Source: Planctomycetota bacterium (GTDB taxonomy: Bacteria; Planctomycetota; Planctomycetia; Planctomycetales; Planctomycetaceae). Taken from it: a stretch of 8,880 nt of DNA. The stretch lies in the NCBI GenBank assembly GCA_003669575.1, contig QWOR01000014.1, forward strand, positions 1 through 8,880, given 5' to 3'. A program made the translations under genes and the position numbers. The notes under the pieces are model-generated. The model was not told where the DNA came from. It searched no databases and saw only the letters and a program-made list of their open reading frames with translations. Of the stretch, positions 1 to 5,178 are shown piece by piece (the first letter of the stretch is position 1; the number at the start of each line of letters is the position of its first letter).

Positions 1-697
1 CACAGATGATCACGACGTTATCCGCCACGTCGCGCATCACCTCCATCTCGTATTCCTTCCACCCGAGGACCGACTCCTCGAGCAGAACTTCGTGGACCGG
101 TGACAGCTCGAGGCCGTTCTTGACCTTCTCCTCGAACTCTTCCTTGTTATAGGCAGTCCCGCCGCCCACACCGCCGAGTGTGTAGCTGGCACGGATGATG
201 ATCGGCAGGCCGATATCCTTCATCGCTTCGCGGGCTTCGTCCATCGTGTGGACGGTCCGCGACTTCAGGACATCGAGGCCGATCTTAACCATCGCCCGCT
301 TGAACTCTTCGCGGCCTTCGGCTTTGGCGATGACCTCGGGCTTGGCCCCGATCATCTCAACGCCCAGCTGTTGCAGGATGCCGCGGCGGTACAGGTCCAT
401 GCCGATGTTCAAACCGGTCTGGCCACCGAGCGTCGGCAGGATGGCGCAGGGACGCTCCTTCTCCAGGACTTTGGCCACATAGCTCCAAGTCAGCGGCTCG
501 ACATAAGTCCGATCCGCCGTGCCCGGATCAGTCATGATCGTGGCCGGATTCGAGTTCACGAGGACGACCTCGTACCCCTCATCACGCAGGGCCTTGCAGG
601 CCTGCGTTCCGGAGTAGTCGAACTCACAGGCTTGGCCGATCACAATGGGACCGGAGCCGATGAGGAGAATCTTCTTGAGGTCGTTACGACGTGGCAC
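1..697 (-). CDS. carB: Carbamoyl-phosphate synthase large subunit, N-terminal part (partial)
   Basis: CarB makes carbamoyl phosphate from bicarbonate, ATP and ammonia supplied by the CarA glutaminase, feeding arginine and pyrimidine synthesis in the cytoplasm. Only the first 232 codons are present of a protein normally about 1,070-1,080 residues long; the rest lies beyond the left edge. The start is GTG at 697, giving MPRRNDLKKILLIGSGPIVI, which lines up with the start of E. coli CarB. The next residues contain GQACEFDYSGTQACKAL and VNSNPATIMTD of the preATP-grasp domain, then the ATP-grasp motifs RASYTLGGVGGGTAYN (about 169-184) and GWKEYEMEVMRD (about 212-223). Residues R129, R169 and E215 fall at the same positions as the nucleotide-binding residues of the E. 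coli enzyme as I recall them. An in-frame stop lies upstream at 761-763 and there is no good Shine-Dalgarno. The neighbours are functionally unrelated. Identity is very secure. Confidence 0.97.
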   Translation of the reverse strand, partial: MPRRNDLKKILLIGSGPIVIGQACEFDYSGTQACKALRDEGYEVVLVNSNPATIMTDPGTADRTYVEPLTWSYVAKVLEKERPCAILPTLGGQTGLNIGMDLYRRGILQQLGVEMIGAKPEVIAKAEGREEFKRAMVKIGLDVLKSRTVHTMDEAREAMKDIGLPIIIRASYTLGGVGGGTAYNKEEFEEKVKNGLELSPVHEVLLEESVLGWKEYEMEVMRDVADNVVIIC

Positions 698-1126
698 GGT
701 GTACTGGGGGCTGGAGGCAGGCGGGAGCCCAAAAACTGCTCCAATAAAACACGCGAACGGTCAGCGTCCGCATTCTGAAGCCTGGTCAGACAACAGCGCC
801 ACTTGGGGCCGGGACGGTGCCAAACGCACGTTCCATGAGCAATTTCCGCGACTCCGGCGCGGACGATCACCCCAGTTGGCAGCTTGGACCTCGACGAGGG
901 AGCTTTGGGGCGAAATCTGGACCACTTTACGAAGCCCGGCGGAGGATGCAAGCGAGCATCGCAGCGAAAGCTGGTTCTCCGTCGTTTCGGTTCTGAAACG
1001 ATCGTCTCGATTGGGAGAATTCTGCGCGTTTTCGGTTGCGATCCGCCGCCAGGATTGGCAGAGTAATGATGTGGAGAATGAGTTGGCGACCGAAATGCTC
1101 ACCCGCTTGGGTTCGAGCGAGCACTT
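698..1126. other. Intergenic region between divergent carB and the Cys-rich gene
   Basis: About 430 bases separate the two divergent starts, so promoters for both should lie here. Open frames on both strands cross this stretch, but their translations are Arg/Ser-rich, have no recognisable motif or signal peptide, and overlap each other. I found no convincing -35/-10 pair, tRNA, terminator or long repeat. A TAATGAT stretch near 1063-1069 resembles a -10 box, but no -35 box sits at usable spacing. Confidence 0.5.
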
Positions 1127-1789
1127 ATGTATTTGGTCCCGCATTTCAACGATTGGCGATCCAGCCGACGACTGACAGCTCTGGTGCTGCTGGTTACGTC
1201 TGTGCTGATGATATTCCCGTTCGTGGTGCCGGTGAGTCTACGCGAGATTGATTCGGCGACTGAGAGCAAAGATCTCTCGGAACCATTCCCCTGCCAGAGT
1301 CGTGCGTGCGGCTGCCGGTCGGCGAAGCAGTGTTGGAAGAAGTGCTGCTGTTTCACGAATGCTCAGAAACTGGCGTGGGCCAAGGCGAATCGTGTTCAAC
1401 CACCGGCTTTCGTCGTCGAGTCAGCCCGACAGGAGGCATCTCAGAAAGCAGCAGCTTCTCAGTCCGCTGCCCGGAAGTCACAGGCCTGTTGCACGGCAAC
1501 CGGGTCTTGCCATGCTGAGTCAGGCCAGACAAAAGGCTCTGCTTTGCTGCCTGGCAAGACGCATAGTTCTGGATCGAAAAGCAAGTTCATCGTCGGTGTC
1601 CAAGCCTTGCAGTGCCAGGGAATCGACCAAAGTCTGTTTGGCCAGCTGATCAGTATTCAGCCGCCCGCCATGTCAATTTTCGTATTCGATGAATTCGATC
1701 AAGGGGAAGTGGTGCCGCCATTACGCTGTGCACCACTCATCCCCTGTGATCAGGAGCCACCGACTCCACCGCCACGACAGGCCGCCTGA
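1127..1789 (+). CDS. Cys-rich exported or membrane-anchored protein, planctomycete type
   Basis: This is a 220-residue protein of unknown function. A basic N-terminus (RSSRR) is followed by a hydrophobic segment at about 17-36 (LTALVLLVTSVLMIFPFVVP), read as an uncleaved anchor or signal peptide. After it comes a dense cysteine cluster at about 56-75, with Cys at 56, 61, 63, 69, 73, 74 and 75, followed by FTNAQKLAWAKANRVQPP. A second CC-x5-C cluster lies at 121-128, within a low-complexity Ala/Ser/Gln/Lys stretch at about 100-160. The C-terminus has ALQCQGIDQSLFGQL (about 160-174), then Cys201 and Cys207 and a proline-rich end (PPTPPPR). There are 13 Cys in all. From memory, similar proteins with the CGC-x5-CW-x2-CCCFT core recur as hypothetical proteins in planctomycetes. 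Metal binding or redox-active thiols are plausible but inferred. The ATG at 1127 is the first start before the hydrophobic segment; no strong ribosome site precedes it. It leads a co-directional block with the next three genes. Confidence 0.78.
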   Translation: MYLVPHFNDWRSSRRLTALVLLVTSVLMIFPFVVPVSLREIDSATESKDLSEPFPCQSRACGCRSAKQCWKKCCCFTNAQKLAWAKANRVQPPAFVVESARQEASQKAAASQSAARKSQACCTATGSCHAESGQTKGSALLPGKTHSSGSKSKFIVGVQALQCQGIDQSLFGQLISIQPPAMSIFVFDEFDQGEVVPPLRCAPLIPCDQEPPTPPPRQAA

Positions 1790-2168
1790 GACGCCGCGAA
1801 CTGCGGAACGTCTGCTGTCTGAACGCCCCGCGTGCGTTGTCACTGCGGGTCATGGCGGTCTGGAACAGCACGCTCACGGTCGGTCAAAGGCTCGTTCTCC
1901 ACAAAGCGAGTTGTCCCTTGAGGTCGTGGGCGTGCCCTCCGGGTTGTCCCTGCTGAATTCCTCACTTTCCCTTTCCGGGGTCTCTGTCACCGGATGTGAG
2001 GCGCGATCGCACGCTCTTCGCCAGTGATTCGAACTGTGCTCCACAACACAGGACGGCGGGCTGGCCAGAGCGTGTCATCCTGCCTCGCAATTCGGGACCG
2101 ATCCCCCTCGCCAGCACCGATTGAGTGCGCGCACTGTCATGCGCCCTCCTACTGAAAGGTCCTTATTG
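1790..2168 (+). promoter_or_regulatory. Leader / intergenic region upstream of the DUF1559 gene
   Basis: A 379-base gap on the coding strand probably carries the promoter and 5' leader of the pseudopilin-like gene. An open frame running from 1689 to 2027 covers part of it, but its product is Arg/Ser/His-rich without motifs, and the upstream gene already ends with a plausible C-terminus, so I do not call a gene. A 9-base direct repeat GTTGTCCCT occurs at 1910-1918 and 1943-1951. I see no clear promoter boxes and no recognisable riboswitch. Confidence 0.35.
2155..2159 (+). promoter_or_regulatory. Shine-Dalgarno site deciding the DUF1559 start
   Basis: AAAGG lies nine bases upstream of the ATG at 2169. 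It favours that start over the in-frame start at 2121, whose 16 extra residues (MSARTVMRPPTERSLL) do not resemble a prepilin leader. Confidence 0.55.
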
Positions 2169-3200
2169 ATGTCAGCGAAACGGAATGCCTTAATTCGTGG
2201 ACGTGGATTTACTTTGATCGAACTACTCGTCGTGATCGCGATTATCGCCGTGCTGATTGCACTGCTGCTGCCCGCCGTGCAGCAGGCTCGCGAGGCGGCT
2301 CGTCGGGCTCAATGCAAGAACAACCTCAAGCAGATCGGCTTGGCTCTGCATAACTACGAGTCGAGCCACAGCTGCCTGCCCCCCGGGCGAGTTGGCTTTC
2401 CGATGACCTTCTCCTCGCTCGCGGCGATCCAGCCGTATATCGACGGGGGGAATCTGTACAACCTGATCGACTTCAGCAAGGCTCCCACGTATGTCGAGCC
2501 GCCTGTCGCTCCCTACGCACAGAATGTGGTGGCTGCCATGACGAAGGTGTCGACCTACCTCTGCCCGAGCGATTTTGGTGTGGTTCAGGGGAACTCCTAC
2601 GCTCCCACCAACTACGCCGCCTGTACCGGCAGCGGATCGTCCGCGACAACTCGCTACATCCGCAAAGGGGATGGAGTCATGATGGACGTGAAGCTGGGCG
2701 GTCTGACCCGCTTCCGCGATATCACGGACGGAATGTCCTCCACGGTGGCCTTCGGTGAGCAGACCTTGGGGAATGGTTACGCTGTCGGTGGAAACGGAAC
2801 GGGCTCCATTCCCGCGACTAACCCACCCGCGGATCCCCGGTTGCAGGTCCTCAAGTTGTCGACTTCACAGAACGACACGATCACGGGAACTGACCCCAGT
2901 CCGGCGAACTGTGTCGTCGGCGCTGCGGGATCGTGGTCGGGAATTCGAGGTGCCAAGTGGATGGACGGCCACTACGGCAACACACTCTACAACCACGGAC
3001 TCAACCCCAACTCCTCGACGTTCGATTGCGGCAATACCAGCAACAATGCGGGATTGACCGCCTCACGCAGTCGCCACACCGGCGGCGTGCATGTGCTGCT
3101 CTGCGATGGGGCGACACGGTTCGTCAGCGACAACATTGACACGGTCATCTGGCGATCGCTGGCGACCAAGGCCGGTGGTGAAGTCGTTGGAGATTTCTAA
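2169..3200 (+). CDS. DUF1559 prepilin-like protein with H-X9-DG C-terminus
   Basis: This 343-residue protein belongs to the DUF1559 family, which is greatly expanded in planctomycetes. A short basic leader (MSAKRNALIRGRG) is followed by the prepilin methylation/cleavage motif GFTLIELLVVIAIIA and a hydrophobic helix ending LLLPAVQQAREAARRAQC. A PilD-type peptidase would cut after the Gly before FTLIE, leaving Phe with Glu at +5. The typical family sequence NNLKQIGLALHNYES follows. The C-terminal domain ends with SRHTGGVHVLLCDGATRFVS, in which His and Asp-Gly are separated by nine residues, the H-X9-DG signature. The length is normal for the family. Expected location is the inner membrane/periplasm as a type II secretion or type IV pilus-like pseudopilin, but the function of DUF1559 proteins is not established. 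It lies 379 bases after the Cys-rich gene and about 170 bases before the redoxin gene, with a strong hairpin between. Family assignment is secure; the specific role is unknown. Confidence 0.95.
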   Translation: MSAKRNALIRGRGFTLIELLVVIAIIAVLIALLLPAVQQAREAARRAQCKNNLKQIGLALHNYESSHSCLPPGRVGFPMTFSSLAAIQPYIDGGNLYNLIDFSKAPTYVEPPVAPYAQNVVAAMTKVSTYLCPSDFGVVQGNSYAPTNYAACTGSGSSATTRYIRKGDGVMMDVKLGGLTRFRDITDGMSSTVAFGEQTLGNGYAVGGNGTGSIPATNPPADPRLQVLKLSTSQNDTITGTDPSPANCVVGAAGSWSGIRGAKWMDGHYGNTLYNHGLNPNSSTFDCGNTSNNAGLTASRSRHTGGVHVLLCDGATRFVSDNIDTVIWRSLATKAGGEVVGDF

Positions 3201-3228
3201 GCGACTCCTCCCTCGAATTGCCCAGCTG

Positions 3229-3265
3229 CATTCCCCGGTCGCCCGCACTGGTTGATCGGGGAATG
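3229..3265 (+). terminator. Strong hairpin after DUF1559 gene (terminator-like, no U-tract)
   Basis: CATTCCCCG at 3229-3237 pairs perfectly with CGGGGAATG at 3257-3265. The stem extends inwards by four more pairs, two of them G-U, leaving an 11-base loop at 3242-3252. It begins about 28 bases after the stop codon of the pseudopilin-like gene, where a terminator or an mRNA-stabilising hairpin would sit. No run of T follows, so it is not a canonical intrinsic terminator. Confidence 0.5.
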
Positions 3266-3374
3266 GTGACTTGTGGTGCAAACACCGTTTCTCTCCAGCT
3301 CATCATTTTTGAACGCTGGAAAATTTCCCACCGCCAATTCTCAGCCCGCACGCATGATGTTCACGGACCGTGTT

Positions 3375-4250
3375 ATGAATCAGCCTTCCTCACCTCAGGC
3401 ATTTCCTCCGCATGGAATTCAAGGTTCAAAGCTGGGACAGAGGGTTTTCCTCGCATTCCTGGCGCTGGTCGCTTGTTTCTATGCCGTACTCGTCGGGTAC
3501 CACGCCTACGCGCTCAACCAGCCTAAGCAGGTTCCTTTCGCTCGTGAGATGGGATTCATGGAGGAGTGTCGGCAGATCTGCATGAAGTACGGCCTGTTGA
3601 CGACCGGGCATGTGGAGAACGACGCGCGGGCTTACCTCGACAAAGTGGGCGCGAAGACTTTGTCGGCCGGTCTGTCTGAGTTGCTTCAGGACAAACTGTT
3701 CACCCCGGTCCCGACGATGGAGCATCCACTGCTGAACAAACCCGCCCCCGAGTTCAGCCTGCTCGATGTCGACAATCAAACGCAGAGCCTTTCTGCGTTA
3801 CGTGGCAAAGGTCCGGCGATCGTGGTCTTTTACTACGGATACGGTTGCAGTCACTGCGTCGCCCAGCTGTTCGGTTTGAATGATGATCTGCGATACTTCC
3901 AGGAGCTGGGAGTGCCGATCATGGCGATCTCGACTGACGCCCAGGAACACACGGCTGAGAAGTACAAAGAGTATGGGAAGTTCAATTTCCCAGTGCTGTC
4001 CGACCCCGACAATCAAGTGGCGGGCCTCTACCACACCTTCTTCCCCGCGACTCCGGATAAGGGAGAAGACCAGCTGCATGGGACGTTCCTGGTCTCGGCG
4101 GAGGGACAGGTCGTGTGGGCCAATACCGGACATCAGCCGTTCATCGACAACAAGTCTCTGCTGTTCCAGATCGCAGAGATGACCGGCTTCAAGCCCGCCG
4201 CGGACTCCACCACTCAACAGGCGAAGGTGGATGACCCCGCCGCCCACTGA
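3375..4250 (+). CDS. Membrane-anchored redoxin (AhpC/TSA, thioredoxin fold) with CSHC motif
   Basis: With the ATG at 3375 this is a 291-residue protein. A hydrophobic segment at about 22-47 (RVFLAFLALVACFYAVLVGY) anchors it, presumably with the rest in the periplasm. Next comes a short region with a C-x3-C pair (EECRQICMKYGLLTTGHV, Cys65 and Cys69). The redoxin domain runs from about 118 to 265: NKPAPEFSLLDVD, GPAIVVFYYGYGCSHCVAQL with CSHC at 158-161, ISTDAQEHTAEKY, FPVLSDPDNQVAGLY, HGTFLVSAEGQVVWAN. The CxxC places it nearer to thiol oxidoreductases (TlpA/ResA-like or bacterioferritin comigratory-type) than to classical 2-Cys peroxiredoxins. The substrate is unknown. The C-terminal tail (about 272-291) is hydrophilic. 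In-frame starts also exist at 3273 (GTG) and 3354 (ATG). None has a strong ribosome site, so the N-terminus is uncertain, but all precede the anchor. The DUF4198 gene follows after 51 bases, suggesting co-transcription. Confidence 0.9.
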   Translation: MNQPSSPQAFPPHGIQGSKLGQRVFLAFLALVACFYAVLVGYHAYALNQPKQVPFAREMGFMEECRQICMKYGLLTTGHVENDARAYLDKVGAKTLSAGLSELLQDKLFTPVPTMEHPLLNKPAPEFSLLDVDNQTQSLSALRGKGPAIVVFYYGYGCSHCVAQLFGLNDDLRYFQELGVPIMAISTDAQEHTAEKYKEYGKFNFPVLSDPDNQVAGLYHTFFPATPDKGEDQLHGTFLVSAEGQVVWANTGHQPFIDNKSLLFQIAEMTGFKPAADSTTQQAKVDDPAAH

Positions 4251-4301
4251 TCGTGCTTGGATGATCATACTGTGACCTGACACCCTCGTTTCTTGGAATT
4301 C

Positions 4302-5114
4302 ATGATGCGCATCTTCTTGCTGAGTGCCTTGGCGTGCGGGCTGTTCACCTCATTACTCCCTGCTCATGACACCTGGGTCGAGACGAACACGTCGATCGTT
4401 CGCAAAGGCGAGCTGGTCCATGTTGACCTCAAGCTGGGAAACCATGGCAACGCACATCGCGACTTCAAACTCGCGAGCAAGATCGCCCTCGACAAGTGCG
4501 AGGTCTCGGTGATCGCGCCGGATGGCAAATCGACCGACATGCAGCCGAAGATGGTCGACACCGGCTACACACCAAAGGAGGGTTATTGGACTGGACGCTT
4601 CGTGACCCGCAGCGAAGGGCTATACGTCGTCGCACAGACCTGTGAATCGAAGCATGGCACCACGCGAGGCATCAAGTCGGCCAAGACGTTCTTTGTGGCC
4701 AGTCAGAAGCTCGACGCTGTCCCCGAAGACCTTGCAGGGTTCGATAAGCCGTTGGGGCACCCGTATGAAATCGTCCCTCTGGTGAACCCGGTGACCGCCA
4801 TGGGGCCAGGGCAACCGATTCGCGTGCGCGTTCTCTACGAAGGAAAGCCCGTCCCCGAAGCCCGGGTATCATTTATCCCCCGTGGCGTCCAGCTGGCCGA
4901 GGGGTTTGATCAGGCTTATGAACAGCTGTCCGACAAAGAGGGAGTTGCGACATTCACTCCCAGCGAGGGAAATGTCTATTTGATCGTCAGCCATCACCAT
5001 GCAGACGATCAGAAGGGCGAGGGGTACGACAAGACCCACTACTCTGCCGCATTAACCATCGCCGTGCCCCAACTCTGTCCACACTGCATCAAAGCACTGA
5101 CAACGCAGAAGTAG
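4302..5114 (+). CDS. Secreted DUF4198 domain protein
   Basis: This is a 270-residue exported protein. The signal peptide is MMRIFLLSALACGLFTSLLP followed by A, with predicted cleavage after Ala21, so the mature protein would begin HDTWVETNTSIVRKGELVHV. The HDTW start and the following KLGNHGNAHRDF are typical of DUF4198, a beta-sandwich family related to the substrate-specific (NikM/NikK-like) components of nickel/cobalt uptake systems. A second domain (about 168-256) contains GQPIRVRVLYEGKPVPEARV and SDKEGVATFTP, a carboxypeptidase-regulatory-like beta-sandwich pattern. It is followed by YLIVSHHHADD (His231-233) and KTHYSAAL (His246). The C-terminus carries a CPHC pair (259-262). His and Cys placement suggests metal binding, which is inferred. 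ATGs at 4302 and 4305 are both plausible; a TTG at 4293 is also in frame but adds only MEF. It is the last gene of the plus-strand block and converges on the TolC-type gene 64 bases away. Confidence 0.9.
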   Translation: MMRIFLLSALACGLFTSLLPAHDTWVETNTSIVRKGELVHVDLKLGNHGNAHRDFKLASKIALDKCEVSVIAPDGKSTDMQPKMVDTGYTPKEGYWTGRFVTRSEGLYVVAQTCESKHGTTRGIKSAKTFFVASQKLDAVPEDLAGFDKPLGHPYEIVPLVNPVTAMGPGQPIRVRVLYEGKPVPEARVSFIPRGVQLAEGFDQAYEQLSDKEGVATFTPSEGNVYLIVSHHHADDQKGEGYDKTHYSAALTIAVPQLCPHCIKALTTQK

Positions 5115-5178
5115 CCGGCTGCTTACCCACACGGACCGGATTGGGCAGTTCATCGACGCCCGTGTTGACTTGCAGGGA
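5115..5178. other. Convergent intergenic spacer
   Basis: Sixty-four bases lie between the stop codons of the convergent DUF4198 and TolC-type genes. Both transcripts must end nearby, but I see only a weak six-pair inverted repeat (ACACGG at 5129-5134 with CCGTGT at 5160-5165, long loop) and no T-run on either strand. Confidence 0.4.

Noticed and set aside
248..778. 176-residue plus-strand open frame over carB
   Set aside because: Antisense to the carB coding sequence, whose motifs and alignment to E. coli CarB are unambiguous.
761..1144. 127-residue minus-strand open frame in the carB/Cys-rich gene gap
   Set aside because: Ser/Arg-rich, no motif or membrane segment, overlaps the start of the Cys-rich gene and competing frames on the other strand.
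1689..2027. Possible frameshifted extension of the Cys-rich gene into the leader
   Set aside because: The upstream gene ends with a plausible proline-rich C-terminus, and the alternate frame gives an unstructured Arg/Ser/His-rich product, so a frameshift is not needed.
5129..5165. Inverted repeat ACACGG/CCGTGT as a bidirectional terminator between convergent genes
   Set aside because: Only six pairs with a 25-base loop and no T-run on either strand; too weak to call.
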